A stretch of DNA of 64,000 nucleotides, taken from the NCBI RefSeq assembly GCF_000046705.1, contig NC_005956.1, forward strand, positions 1,513,501 through 1,577,500, written 5' to 3'. Positions 40,511-51,200 of the stretch are shown piece after piece. Under the pieces are notes generated by a model. It saw nothing but the letters and a program-made list of their open reading frames with translations, was not told the origin of the DNA and did not search any database. The translations under genes and the position numbers were made by a program. The number at the start of each line of letters is the position of its first letter. Positions within the stretch are counted from its first letter, which is position 1. Origin of the DNA: Bartonella henselae str. Houston-1 (GTDB lineage: Bacteria > Pseudomonadota > Alphaproteobacteria > Rhizobiales > Rhizobiaceae).

Positions 40511-42139
40511 CTATGTGATAACATCAGGCTGTGTGCGCCTCAAATGTTGTTTTATGTTTAATAATTGAAAGGCTGCCTGTTGTACAGGCTGAAGCACTTT
40601 TTGTGGATCTTGATTATGTTTACGGGGATCGCCCTCAAACTGCTCAAAATAAAGGCGTAAGGTAGCGCCTACTGTTCCTGTCCCCGATAAGCGTACCACG
40701 AGTCGTGCTCCATTTTTAAAAAAAATACGCACACCCTGCCCAGTACTGATGCTTTGATCAACAGGATCATGATAAGTAAAATCGTCTGCTTTTTCGACAG
40801 AGAGTCCCGCAATTTCGCTTCCTGGTTTTGGTAAATATGCACGTAATGCATTGATGATTGCGGAAGCTTTACATGTTTCTACTTCTTCATAATCATACCG
40901 TAAAGTGTAAAAGCGCCCATAAGTGCGCCAATGCTGCTGCACAATTTGTGCCACAGTTTTTCCTGTCACCGCTAAAAGATTCAACCAAAATAACACAGCC
41001 CATAAACCATCTTTTTCGCGGATATGATTAGAACCTGTACCAAAGCTTTCTTCACCACAAAAGGTCACGTAGCCAGCATCCAAAAGCGTTCCAAAAAACT
41101 TCCACCCGGTTGGTGTTTCAAAAAAGTTTAATCCTTTTTTTTCAGCAACCAAATCAGCCGCACGCCCTGTTGGCATGGAGCGAGCAATCCCCACAATCCC
41201 CTGCCGATACCCCTTAATCAGATGGGCATGATCAACCATAATCGCAAGAGAATCAGAAGGTGTAACAAATTGCCCACGCCCCATAATGAGATTACGATCT
41301 CCATCCCCATCAGAGGCAGCACCAAGATCAGGTCCTTGATCCGACATCACTAAATCATAAAGAGCCTTAGCATGAAGCAAATTGGGATCTGGTGGCTTCC
41401 CTCCAAAATCTGGCAAAGGAACGCCATTGACCACCGTTCCTTCAGAAAACCCTAAGCATTTTTCAAAAATTTCATGCGCATAAGGCCCTGTTACCGCATG
41501 CAATGCATCAAAACGCAAAGTGAGCCCTTCTGCAACAGCCTTGGCAATACAATCAAAATCAAAAATCTCCTGCATCAAAGCGACATAATCGGCGACAGGA
41601 TCAATTATATCAATCTGCATGGGTCCTAAAAAAGTTGTACCTTCTCTTTCTAAATCAATATCTGGTACCTCCATAATCCGATAAGAAGAAAGACGCTTAG
41701 ATGCTGCAAAAACAGCATCACATAAAGAAGCGGGAGCAGGACCACCATTGGCAATATTGTACTTGATGCCACAATCTCCCTCTCTTCCCCCAGGATTGTG
41801 ACTTGCTGAGAGAATAATACCACCATAAGCATGATATTTACGAATAAGATGTGAGACAGCTGGCGTGGAGAGCAGTCCCTCTTTTCCGACTTTAACACAA
41901 GCAACACCATGAGCAGCGGCCATTTTCAACACAATTTGAAGAAGGTTGCGGTTAAAATAGCGTCCATCTCCTCCAAGAATAAACAGTTTTCCCTCAACAG
42001 ACCCAATGCTGTTAAAAAGAGATTGAATAAAATTTTCAACATAATGGGGCTGTTGGAAAACCGACACTTTTTTGCGCAAACCAAACGTTCCAAGTTTTTG
42101 ATCATCAAAAGCCTTAGTCAAAACTGTCATGAGAGTCAT
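40511..42139 (-). CDS. pgm: Phosphoglucomutase
   Basis: A 542-residue alpha-D-phosphohexomutase interconverting glucose-1-P and glucose-6-P. The catalytic phosphoserine loop is SASHNPGG (111-118), the metal-binding loop DGDGDRN, the sugar-binding loop EESFGTGSNHIREKDGLW, and the phosphate-binding end RLSGTGT. Two ATGs are possible (42139 and 42130); GAAGGTG before the first supports it. Single gene between relic regions. Confidence 0.95.
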   Translation of the reverse strand: MTLMTVLTKAFDDQKLGTFGLRKKVSVFQQPHYVENFIQSLFNSIGSVEGKLFILGGDGRYFNRNLLQIVLKMAAAHGVACVKVGKEGLLSTPAVSHLIRKYHAYGGIILSASHNPGGREGDCGIKYNIANGGPAPASLCDAVFAASKRLSSYRIMEVPDIDLEREGTTFLGPMQIDIIDPVADYVALMQEIFDFDCIAKAVAEGLTLRFDALHAVTGPYAHEIFEKCLGFSEGTVVNGVPLPDFGGKPPDPNLLHAKALYDLVMSDQGPDLGAASDGDGDRNLIMGRGQFVTPSDSLAIMVDHAHLIKGYRQGIVGIARSMPTGRAADLVAEKKGLNFFETPTGWKFFGTLLDAGYVTFCGEESFGTGSNHIREKDGLWAVLFWLNLLAVTGKTVAQIVQQHWRTYGRFYTLRYDYEEVETCKASAIINALRAYLPKPGSEIAGLSVEKADDFTYHDPVDQSISTGQGVRIFFKNGARLVVRLSGTGTVGATLRLYFEQFEGDPRKHNQDPQKVLQPVQQAAFQLLNIKQHLRRTQPDVIT

Positions 42140-42339
42140 GGAAGCACCTTCATAATGTTTTGCTCGATTTTAGAGTGAAGTTCCACCAAAGTCGACTATT
42201 AATTCTACTTGACGCGGCAGTGAAATATTTGCAAACTTGTCCAAAAAGGGGACTCTTTAAGACGTCCTTTTCAATGTGTTTTTAAAGATGAAAATCACTT
42301 TTAAAACACGATTCCCATAAAAAATACAGGAGCATAATT

Positions 42340-42864
42340 ATGATAAGAAAAACAGTTCCCAACACCACTTTCCATACACGTGTACGCGATGAATCAATTG
42401 GTGGAGATAATCCTTATCGATGGCAAGAGGTGAACAGCGATGCATATTTTAAAGGGAAACGAGTTATTCTTTTTTCTCTTCCTGGAGCTTTTACCCCTAC
42501 TTGCTCAACCTTTCAGCTTCCTGATTTTGAAAAACTCTATGATGAATTTAAAAAAGTTGGCATTGATGAAATTTATTGCCTTTCCGTCAATGATGCTTTT
42601 GTCATGAACGCTTGGGGAAAAGCACAAGGTATTAAAAACGTAAAATTAATCCCTGATGGCTCAGGTGAATTCACACGAAAAATGGGTATGCTGGTTGCTA
42701 AAGACAATGTTGGTTTTGGAATGCGCTCATGGCGCTATGCTGCTGTGATCAATGATGGTGTCATTGAACATTGGTTTGAAGAACAAGGTTTTTCAGATAA
42801 TTGCGCAACAGATCCTTATGAAGTCTCCTCACCACAAAACGTTTTAAAAACCCTAAAAGGCTAA
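42340..42864 (+). CDS. Peroxiredoxin (Prx5/AhpE-like, TSA family)
   Basis: A 174-residue thiol peroxidase. The peroxidatic cysteine is Cys55 in LPGAFTPTCS, with the DxxxxxxxxDAFVMNAWGKAQ segment typical of the Prx5 type. A further cysteine lies near the C-terminus (SDNCATDPYEVSSP). It reduces peroxides, probably with glutaredoxin or thioredoxin. ACAGGAG is upstream of the ATG. Confidence 0.92.
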   Translation: MIRKTVPNTTFHTRVRDESIGGDNPYRWQEVNSDAYFKGKRVILFSLPGAFTPTCSTFQLPDFEKLYDEFKKVGIDEIYCLSVNDAFVMNAWGKAQGIKNVKLIPDGSGEFTRKMGMLVAKDNVGFGMRSWRYAAVINDGVIEHWFEEQGFSDNCATDPYEVSSPQNVLKTLKG

Positions 42865-42974
42865 TTTCCAACCAAATACACGCATTTTAAACAAAACTTC
42901 ACGGCACAACTTTCTTCGCAAAGGAATTTGTGCTGTTTTTATTTTACGAATTTTGAATTGCAAAACCTGTTAAG

Positions 42975-43400
42975 CCGCGATGTCTTCACCACCAAAACAT
43001 GACAGCTCATCATAGCCCCCACTTCTTTACACAAACCCAAAAACAATTTTTATCCATCATCATCGAAAGCAGCAAAGAATAACACCATTTCAAAAACCGG
43101 CTTCGTATAATAATCCACCACACATTTCTGAAGAATCAATATTGATCAAGTAATTTTCAAAGTTTTTGCAAAGCAACTATCAAGCTGTGTAATACTATTG
43201 AAAGACCTGTTGCTGAAATTTTTCAGCACCAAAACATCCTATCAGCTCATCATAGCGCCTGTTTACTTCTAAAATCCAAAAACAATTTTTTATCTATTAT
43301 CATCGAAAACAGCAAAGAATAATACCATCTTGAAAACTGGTTCCGTATAACAATTCAATCTACATATCTCTGAGGATTAACTTTGATGCAATTGTGATAA
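42975..43400 (-). pseudogene. Two tandem decayed fragments of hisS
   Basis: Two stretches, about 42975-43155 and 43160-43400, each resemble hisS on the minus strand at about 47700-47940. They contain the region TTTTGCAAAGCAACTATCAAGC, CTCATCATAGCGCC, CATCATCATCGAAAACAGCAAAGAATAA and CCGTATAA. They are related to each other and more distant from hisS. The order and strand match hisS, so this is an internal fragment duplicated twice. Confidence 0.7.
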
Positions 43401-43579
43401 CCAGTTGTCTTAAATTTTATTTTTTAAGAGTATTCATTTTAAGAGTTAATTTCTTTTAAAAAATAACTTTTACAGTAGTTGTTTATTCGAGTATTCTGTC
43501 GCAAATACTGCATTCGTTTCTTCAGACTCATTGAATGCAAAATTTTCATCACATTCAGGAAACCAGACAATATCTAGAA

Positions 43580-43798
43580 TTATGAAATAACAATCTTTTT
43601 TGTTTCCTTCGCTACAATCTTTTTACATTCTCCTTCATTAATACTTTCTTTAAAAGTTTCAAAATCAAGATATTGCGGTTCTTCGGTTAAAAAGTTACAG
43701 ATCAAAAATTCATTGAGAATACCATGATCCAATATTTTCTGCTTAAACCATAAATTCACATCATCCTCATCTAACATTTTACCCACTTGCCACAACAT
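43580..43798 (-). CDS. Small hypothetical protein
   Basis: An acidic 72-residue frame (MLDEDDVNLWF..EEPQYLDFETF..CKKIVAKETKK) with protein-like composition, unlike the surrounding decayed sequence. No clear ribosome site and no family recognised. It could be a remnant of a larger gene. Confidence 0.3.
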   Translation of the reverse strand: MLWQVGKMLDEDDVNLWFKQKILDHGILNEFLICNFLTEEPQYLDFETFKESINEGECKKIVAKETKKIVIS

Positions 43799-44049
43799 AA
43801 CAAAAAGCTTTTCAAAACAATAAATGAGAACTCAAGAAAGAATCATAGGCCACCTCTCGAACGTTCATGAGACAGTGATTTTGGTGAGATCTGCAAATCT
43901 GAAGTTTAAAAGAGAAAGTGCAAATGATTTTCCAATATTCTCTGTTTTTCAAGAATAAAAGAGGTTCTTTCATAGAACACGGTAAAATCGTATTACCCCA
44001 TTGTATTTCTCCATTAATACGTTGAGTTTATAAAAAATAAATATTATCA

Positions 44050-44480
44050 ACTAGTTACTGTTTTAACAGCTTACAATTTATCCAAATATCCTCCTGTAAA
44101 AAATTGTCTGATTAAAGTTATTCTATTGTTTTGTGAAGCTTTAAAAAAGTTTTCTAGAATAAAATACTCTCGACTTCTCTCCTCTTTTGCTCGTGCTAAA
44201 TTTTGTGCTTCTACAAGAAAATACAGAGAATCTAATGCCAGCAAATGAGAGTACAAAGACACCGCTTTTAAAAGCATCCACGCACTGTCTTTTAAATAAT
44301 GAAGACTATGTATTACTTCATATTTTTGTTTATCGGGTTCTCTTTAATAGAATCATATCCCTCATACAAAACAGAACACCATTGTGTTGCCAATTCACAT
44401 GCTTGTTTTAAAGAAACATTTCTCAAGGCTTCTAAGCCTATTTTATAACAGCGACCGTGAATGTGGTAAAGCGTATAAGC
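44050..44480 (-). pseudogene. P4-type integrase relic F
   Basis: Minus strand: FHIHGRCYKIGLEALRNVSLKQACE with TQWCSVLYEGYDSIKE, i.e. GRRREMGLGALRDVSLKQARE and the QWRSVLREG region of the family, followed by decayed sequence to about 44187. The C-terminal part is not recognisable; stops split it. Confidence 0.65.
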
Positions 44481-45235
44481 TCATTTGAACTGTCAATATT
44501 TTTATCAACTATTGACTAATCAATTTTTTTGAATGTGATGATATAACCACCTCAAATTTCTCTTATATTTTGGTTCACTAAAATGCTCTTATCACACTCT
44601 CAAAAGAATTTATTTTAAACGAAAGACACACCAACGCCTGATGGTCGAATGGACATTTTTAAATCCTTTCATAAAGATAAAAGGAAATGGGTTTATATGG
44701 CCCATTTTTTATGCTTCTTCTGGTTCTGAGATAATTTTGCTGTTTCTTGCAGTTTTTTATATGATTTTTCCTTTTTAGGTTTTTTACGTCTTTATCGCTG
44801 ATGCAAATAGATCTTGCTCTTTCTTCATGCTTTTCTTTTCTGCAATGAAGTGTTTTATTGTGTTATGCCGTAAAACACTGTTATTTAGAGCGATGATATA
44901 AGATATTAAATTTAGCCATGTGGTATTTTTATTGGCGAGTGTAGTAAATATTCAGAGCATGACTTGCCTGGAGAACGTTGTGAAGTGAAGCCCATGGGTA
45001 GAAGCCAAGGGAAATCCGCTAAACAAGAAGTCGAGCTATTTACAGACCAGTTGTGGTAGAAACTTTTGTCTTTTAGGGTGGAGAGGAAGTAAAAAGATAC
45101 CCAGCATCTAAACAGCACTCTTTAAGTACGCATCGTCTAAAATTAAAAAGCATTCACATTAAAGAAGAGAGGCTACCTTTTAAAAAAGACGCATGAATGC
45201 TTATGAGCAGAGAGTATAGCACCCTAGAGCATAAA
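44481..45235. other. Long gene-free stretch
   Basis: No gene supported. A short frame around 44930-45055 (plus strand) has composition like a coding remnant (SEHDLPGERCEVKPMGRSQGK) but no start and no recognised family. Confidence 0.35.
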
Positions 45236-45379
45236 TTTAAAAACTTTCATTCTGATCAGAGATTAATTGTAAAATTGCTCTTTGTTTTACTGAGGTGAGA
45301 ACTCGAAATCTTTTTAAAAGCAGGTATTCCTCTCTGCTCGAGATGATTTCATCATGCTGGGTGGGGTGCTTTTGTTGTG

Positions 45380-45622
45380 TTAAGAAATCGGCATAAAAAA
45401 GGCAATAGAAACATTCAGGATATCAGCAATTTCCTTTAAACACCCCGCGCTCACACGATTTAATCCTGTTTCATATTTTTGAATTTGTTGGGAGCTTACC
45501 CTCAAGTGGTCAGCCAATGTTTTTTGAGACATTTTCAGCATTTTTCGCCTAAAGCGAATTTTTTTGCCCACGAAAATGTCATTATAAAGATTTTTTGCTT
45601 GATGAAGATTTTTGGCTTGCAT
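45380..45622 (-). pseudogene. Truncated HTH regulator, second Brt-like unit
   Basis: 80 residues nearly identical to the HTH protein at 38459-38818. A TAA stop follows FFMPIS, where the other copy continues HNKSTLSSMM; the homologous remainder (down to about 45260) is still readable. The HTH itself (KMSQKTLADHLRVSSQQIQKYETG) is intact, so a shortened DNA-binding protein may still be made. Confidence 0.7.
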
Positions 45623-45629
45623 TTCCCCC

Positions 45630-45850
45630 ACCGGTTGCGAGCGCCCTCGCATTGGTATTCCGGGAGCTTGAAAACACTGACCTCGAATCAGCATTTTGCT
45701 TTTAGTGCTTGTAGCACCTGGACATAGCAAAATCTCCCGGAATTTCGGAATACCCACATCAGTGGGTTCATTCTTATGTATCGAGGTTTCGGGTTTTCAA
45801 GGCTCTATTGGTCGTTGCGTACGCGACCAAAATACCTTTTAAATCATAAA
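45630..45850 (-). ncRNA. Brt-like small RNA / leader, copy 2
   Basis: Same conserved hairpins as copy 1: GGTCGTTGCG/CGACC at 45810-45828 (with one loop-base change), CCCACATCAGTGGG at about 45752-45765, and TGCGAG/CTCGCA near the ribosome site. One arm of the GGTATTCCGGGAG / CTCCCGGAAT long-range pair is intact. Approximate ends. Confidence 0.58.
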
Positions 45851-45859
45851 GTAATTGCA

Positions 45860-46369
45860 GAGGATTTACAATGCTTGGTCTTAAAGAAGCTAAAAAAATT
45901 GAAACAGCTTTTCTTAATGGATCATTTTTGAAGAAGAGAGGTGGTCGCTTCTTAAACTGTTAATAACTGCTTTCTAAAATTACGATATCCGACCCGCTTT
46001 TATTGAGGAGGCGAACAAGACTCGATTCTTAAAGTCAAGACCCTCCCTATGAGGCGCCTAACAACCTCCTTAACCAATAACCAAATGGCTTATTTTATCC
46101 TTCTTACGTTACGCGGTTGTGAAATCATGATTTTCTAGGGAGAGATTCTCATGGCACTGAAACGGCATCTTAAAAAGGCATCCCCATAAAAAAATGATAA
46201 TGCATTGAGTATAGATATGATGATAAAAATTAAAAAATATTTCATCATTTTTCTATTCTAGATGATTGCTAAAATTGTATTTGCAATAATATTATTTGTT
46301 TCAACTTCATCAAATTGAAAATTGTGTTCACAAGAGAGTTACCTATCTCACATTTTGATAATATATTGA
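45860..46369. other. Gene-free stretch
   Basis: No gene. Around 45870-45960 a plus-strand fragment (GLKEAKKIETAFLNGSFLKKRGGRF) is a possible coding remnant without recognisable family. Confidence 0.35.
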
Positions 46370-47080
46370 TTTATAAAGATAAATTATTATTTTTAACTTG
46401 AATTCGTTCTTCAAATATCGTAAGCTTTTCTCATTTCAAAGCTGTTTATAATAGTAAAGCAATCAAAACTATTTGCTTGCACATAAAAAATAGGGTGGGC
46501 GTGTAGGTATCCGTAAAGAAAGAAATAAAAATGCCCTCTCATGAACCGTCTTAATGCAAAGGCTGGTGCAACATTTTGCGCTGACAAAGAGAATGATGGT
46601 GCCGGCTTTCTCCTTCATAAGTGTAAAGAGGGTGCTATCCAATGGCTTTACCGTTATACCTATTCATGGGTTCTTTACGAGCGCCATCGTGAAATGGGCT
46701 TGGGTGCTTTAAGAGATGTTTTTTAAAACAAGTGTGTGAATAATACACAACACAATAGCGTTCTGTTCTAGGGGCCTGCTCCCATTAAAGAACGTGAGAA
46801 ACAAAAGCGTGAGGCAATGCGCATACTCCACTTTTTAAAAGACAGTATCGTAGATGTTTTTGAAAGTTATAAAGCCAAATTAAAAGGAGAGTGTAAAGAT
46901 GGAAGCTGGTTTTCACCTTTACGGCTTTATATTCTTCCCAACTTAGGCTGTATATCCATTTCAGACAATTACAAAAATAGAGAGACTTAATACGCTCACT
47001 CCTATCTAGCATACAAAAGCTGAAACTGTTCGTAGAGCACTGAACCGTATTGATCTGCATCTCAAACATGCTGCTGCACT
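46370..47080 (+). pseudogene. P4-type tyrosine integrase relic G (best preserved)
   Basis: The plus strand still reads MNRLNAKAGATF..ADKENDGAGFLLHKCKEGAIQWLYRYTYSWV, ERHREMGLGALRDVF, then PIKEREKQKREAMRILHFLKDSIVDVFESYKAKLKG and SWFSPLRLYILPNLGCISISDN. This is the Arm-binding (DUF4102) and core-binding part of a P4-type integrase. TAA after RDVF and several frameshifts inactivate it. The catalytic C-terminus is absent. An open frame on the opposite strand at 46785-47069 is a shadow. Confidence 0.8.
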
Positions 47081-47309
47081 AGGTTAAATGTTGATTGACA
47101 AGCAACAGCTAAAGCATGTGTTTTATTAGGAATAATAAAACGCCTTTTTCCCACTTAAAAGGATTTCCATCCTATACTGCGCAACTAAAAAACGATGCAA
47201 TCTTGAACTTGTCCGTAAGCATATCTGCACAAGCAAAATACAGATTTTGAAAATTGAATTGAGAATTTCCGAAATCTACTAAACAATCTCTTGTCTAAAA
47301 ACTGTTCTC

Positions 47310-48797
47310 TTACCGTTTTTGAGCAGCCAAAATATCTTGTACCGTTTTGACCAATTGCTCTTCATCAACCGTCACTTGCGCTGGTCGGCTTTCACGCCAT
47401 GTTTGATTATCCTTAATTTCATGAGACAAACGTGCCCCTTCAACCAAATCTTTGATCTGTATTGTTCCACTCTCGCGCTCTTGAGAACCTTGGATCACCA
47501 CACAAGGCGCCTGACGGCGATCCGCGTATTTCATCTGTGCTTTCATCCCTGATGCCCCCAAATAGAGTTCAGCAGGAATCCCCGCACTACGCAACTGCAT
47601 GACCATTTTTTGATAGCGTGCAACAATTTCTGGTTCTTTATCCATCATCAGCACCACAACAGGCCCAGTCTTTTCTTTTACAGGCAATTTTCCAAGATTT
47701 TGCAAAGCAGCTATCAAGCGTGAAACACCAATTGAGAAACCTGTTGCTGGAATATTTTCACCACGAAAGCGTGCCACCAACCCATCATAGCGCCCGCCTC
47801 CACCAACGGAGCCAAAAACAACTTTTTGGCCATCATCATTGAGAACATCAAAAAGCAATGCTGCCTCAAAAACAGGTCCCGTATAATATTCCAATCCACG
47901 CACAACTGAGGGATCAATTTTGATACGGTTTTGAGTGTCATTTTCAGCAAAAATTGCCTGCATCTCCTCAAGTTCGCGAACCCCTTCAAGCCCTTCCTCA
48001 CTCTGGTCAACGATTTTTCTAAGAGCGTCAAACGTTTCCTCTGCAGTTCCAACCTCTATGGTAAGCAAGGAAAGAATACCATCAATCTCTTTGTCCTTAA
48101 GCTCTGCGCCTTTTGTGAAATCACCACTTTCATCCAAACGCCCTTTTCCCAAAAGCAAACGTACACCTTCAAGACCAAATTTATCAAGTTTATCAATTGC
48201 TCTCAGAACGGTTAAGCGCCTTTGAGCCTGCTCACTTCCCGCCAAGCCAACTTTCTCCAAAACAGCATCCAGAATTTTCCGGTTATTCAAACGAATGACA
48301 TAATCATGATGCTGAAATCCTAATTTTTGCAAACTATCGGCTGCCATCATGCAAATTTCGGCATCTGCAGCAACTGTCGGCGTTCCCACAATATCAGCAT
48401 CAAATTGCATAAATTGCCGAAAACGTCCCGGTCCAGGTTTTTCATTGCGAAAAACAAAGCCTAGACGATAACTCCGATAAGGCTTTGGCAAAGTTTCAAA
48501 ATTTTCTGAAAAATAACGGGCAAGAGGTGCAGTGAGATCATAACGCAAAGACATCCACTGTTCATCATCATCTTGTAGAGAAAAAACCCCAGCATTTGGC
48601 CTATCCTCATCAGGTAAAAACTTGCCTAACACATCGGTATATTCAAAAATTGGTGTTTCCAGGGCTTCAAAACCGTAAAGTTCATAAACTTGACGAATTT
48701 GTGCAATCATAACTTCGATTGCATATAATTGTGCACTTGTGCGATCAACAAAACCACGGGGTAAACGAGCTTTGGTTTTTTCTTGTTTCGATGACAT
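47310..48797 (-). CDS. hisS: Histidyl-tRNA synthetase
   Basis: A 494-residue class II synthetase that charges tRNA-His. Motif 1-type region [35 protein letters not shown], motif 2 [22 protein letters not shown], and the HisA box [12 protein letters not shown] with GGGGRYDGL are present. The start at 48797 (ATG) is preferred to a TTG six codons upstream. Fragments of it have been copied to 42975-43400. Confidence 0.95.
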   Translation of the reverse strand: MSSKQEKTKARLPRGFVDRTSAQLYAIEVMIAQIRQVYELYGFEALETPIFEYTDVLGKFLPDEDRPNAGVFSLQDDDEQWMSLRYDLTAPLARYFSENFETLPKPYRSYRLGFVFRNEKPGPGRFRQFMQFDADIVGTPTVAADAEICMMAADSLQKLGFQHHDYVIRLNNRKILDAVLEKVGLAGSEQAQRRLTVLRAIDKLDKFGLEGVRLLLGKGRLDESGDFTKGAELKDKEIDGILSLLTIEVGTAEETFDALRKIVDQSEEGLEGVRELEEMQAIFAENDTQNRIKIDPSVVRGLEYYTGPVFEAALLFDVLNDDGQKVVFGSVGGGGRYDGLVARFRGENIPATGFSIGVSRLIAALQNLGKLPVKEKTGPVVVLMMDKEPEIVARYQKMVMQLRSAGIPAELYLGASGMKAQMKYADRRQAPCVVIQGSQERESGTIQIKDLVEGARLSHEIKDNQTWRESRPAQVTVDEEQLVKTVQDILAAQKR

Positions 48798-48974
48798 GTT
48801 ATTCTCTAGCAACAATTTATGTTCACAGATAATATGTGTCTTATCTTATAGAAACAAACGCTGCAATGACTTTATCAATCTGAGTGCTTTGGCAACATGC
48901 CTCAATGCCACATACACCGGATTATGCTTTATCAAAGGGAATATCAACCGCCTTTAGAATAATCAGCTATAAAA

Positions 48975-49250
48975 GAGTTTGCATTATGTAAGGAGCAAAG
49001 CTGCACCATCATTCTCTTTGCCAGCCCCCAATGTTGTGAGAGCCTTTACATTTGAGAGCGTTGAGAAGAGAAATTTTTTTTCTGTCTTTAAGAGTTTTTA
49101 CCCACACGCTACTCTCGCTTGTGATGTGCAAGGGTATTGTTTAATTCAGCATACACAGATTTGAAATGAGAAAATCTTACGTTATTCGAGACTCTTATTA
49201 AGTATGAATAACGGAAAATTATGATTATAGATCAATATATTGACTTATTA
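48975..49250 (-). pseudogene. P4-type integrase relic H (5' part)
   Basis: Minus-strand copy of the integrase start and upstream region, with the TTTGCCAGCCCCCAATGTTGTGAGAG and GAGAAAATCTTACG blocks seen in relics A, B and E. Confidence 0.5.
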
Positions 49251-49410
49251 TGGAGTAAGCTCTGTATTGATCTTTTTACACGCATTCATCAAAAATGAGA
49301 GAAACCAGAGACGAATACCCTCTTATTTTTAGCAACATCGCGTTTTGCCACAACTCTTACATTTAAAGGACTATAGTTCTCATATGCATCCTCTTTTTGG
49401 CATGCAATCA

Positions 49411-50095
49411 CTTGTGACTTGTGACTTGTGACTTGTGACTTGTGACTTGTGACTTGTGACTTGTGACTTGTGACTTGTGACTTGTGACTTGTGACTTGTG
49501 ACTTGTGACTTGTGACTTGTGACTTGTGACTTGTGACTTGTGACTTGTGACTTGTGACTTGTGACTTGTGACTTGTGACTTGTGACTTGTGACTTGTGAC
49601 TTGTGACTTGTGACTTGTGACTTGTGACTTGTGACTTGTGACTTGTGACTTGTGACTTGTGACTTGTGACTTGTGACTTGTGACTTGTGACTTGTGACTT
49701 GTGACTTGTGACTTGTGACTTGTGACTTGTGACTTGTGACTTGTGACTTGTGACTTGTGACTTGTGACTTGTGACTTGTGACTTGTGACTTGTGACTTGT
49801 GACTTGTGACTTGTGACTTGTGACTTGTGACTTGTGACTTGTGACTTGTGACTTGTGACTTGTGACTTGTGACTTGTGACTTGTGACTTGTGACTTGTGA
49901 CTTGTGACTTGTGACTTGTGACTTGTGACTTGTGACTTGTGACTTGTGACTTGTGACTTGTGACTTGTGACTTGTGACTTGTGACTTGTGACTTGTGACT
50001 TGTGACTTGTGACTTGTGACTTGTGACTTGTGACTTGTGACTTGTGACTTGTGACTTGTGACTTGTGACTTGTGACTTGTGACTTGTGACTTGTG
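49411..50095. repeat. Heptanucleotide tandem repeat, about 98 copies
   Basis: The unit CTTGTGA repeats without visible interruption for 685 bases (about 97.9 units). Because 7 is not a multiple of 3 and no stop arises on the minus strand, all three minus frames stay open and encode the same SHKSQVT heptad; the long frames there are artefacts of this. No flanking gene is disrupted. A variable-number locus is expected. Confidence 0.95.
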
Positions 50096-50369
50096 CACAC
50101 AACAGAAAAACATGCAAGATCAAACTGTCTAATATTGCACCAATATTGATGTTTTATACAGAAAAATCAATAACTTACTTTTCAAGCACAAGCCCCATAC
50201 ATCCCCATTATGAGTGTTGTTTTTACTTATTTACTATCGAAGTAATTTTTCTCTTAAACATGTTTTCCATAATCACCACGTTCTCTTTTTCCCTCTTAAA
50301 ACACCAATGCTTATTTTCCTCCCTAAGCATTCTTTCACGTATTTTATCTTCTCTCCCAATATCAAATAT
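50096..50369. other. Gene-free stretch after the repeat array
   Basis: No gene supported; low-complexity, pyrimidine-rich sequence. Confidence 0.4.
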
Positions 50370-51065
50370 ATAAGAAATTGATTTATAAGGATAAATTAGG
50401 TTTTTCATGTTAAATGAGAGACTCGAATATCGTAAGATTCTTCCATTTTAAATCTGAGTATGCTGAATCAAACAAAACTACACCCTTACCCATCATAAAT
50501 GGAGCTGGCGTGTGGGTAAAACTGTACAAGAAAAAAGTAAAAATGCCTCTATAAACCGTCTCAGTGCAAGGGTTATAGCAACATTGGGAGCTAGCAAAGA
50601 AACATGATGGTGCCGGCTTACCCCTCTATAAGCGTAAAGATGTTGGTACACAATGCCCCATTACCTTCATAGACTCCGTCGTGAAATGAGCTTGGTGCCT
50701 TGAAAAATGTTTTTTTAAAACAAGTACGTGAATCTGCAACTCAATGGCGTTCTGTTTTACGTTTAAGGGCTTGTCTCCATTAAAGAATGCAATAAACAAA
50801 AGCGTGAGGCAATGCACACTCCGCATTATTTAAAAGATGTTGCCGTGGGTGCTTTTGAAAACCATACAGCAGAATTAAAAGGAGATGGCAAGAATGGGAG
50901 AACTGGTTTTCACCTTTACAACTTTATACTTTCCTCAAATTAGGTTGTATACCCATTTCAAAAATGACACAAACAAAGATACGCAATACCCTTGCTCCTA
51001 TTTGGCATATAAAAACTGCAACAGCAGAGAAAACCGTTATCCATCTTAATCTTTATCTTAACTGA
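50370..51065 (+). pseudogene. P4-type integrase relic I
   Basis: Plus strand: ASKET..GAGLPLYKRKDVGTQCPITFIDSVVKxAW..LKNVF, KEC..INKSVRQCTLRII with LKDVAVGAFENHTAELKGDGKNGR in another frame, and SKMTQTKIRNTLAPIWHIKTATAEKT, parallel to relic G and extending a little further (PIWHIKT, core domain). Frameshifts throughout. Confidence 0.7.
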
Positions 51066-51200
51066 AAGACACATAAAGGCTTCTTTAGAGACAAAACAAC
51101 GATTGATTTTGGCTAAGCCGAAGCTAACTCTTTGAAAGAAGCACTCTTATAAAAACTTCCTCTTAAGAGCTTCGCCAATTGAGTGCCTATACAAAAGTCC

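Noticed and set aside
49411..50095. CRISPR array
   Set aside because: There are no spacers; the unit is 7 bases and strictly tandem.
49289..50123. Three long minus-strand ORFs of 230-274 residues
   Set aside because: They are the same heptanucleotide array read in three frames; a 7-base unit without stops keeps every frame open. No ribosome site or homologous protein.
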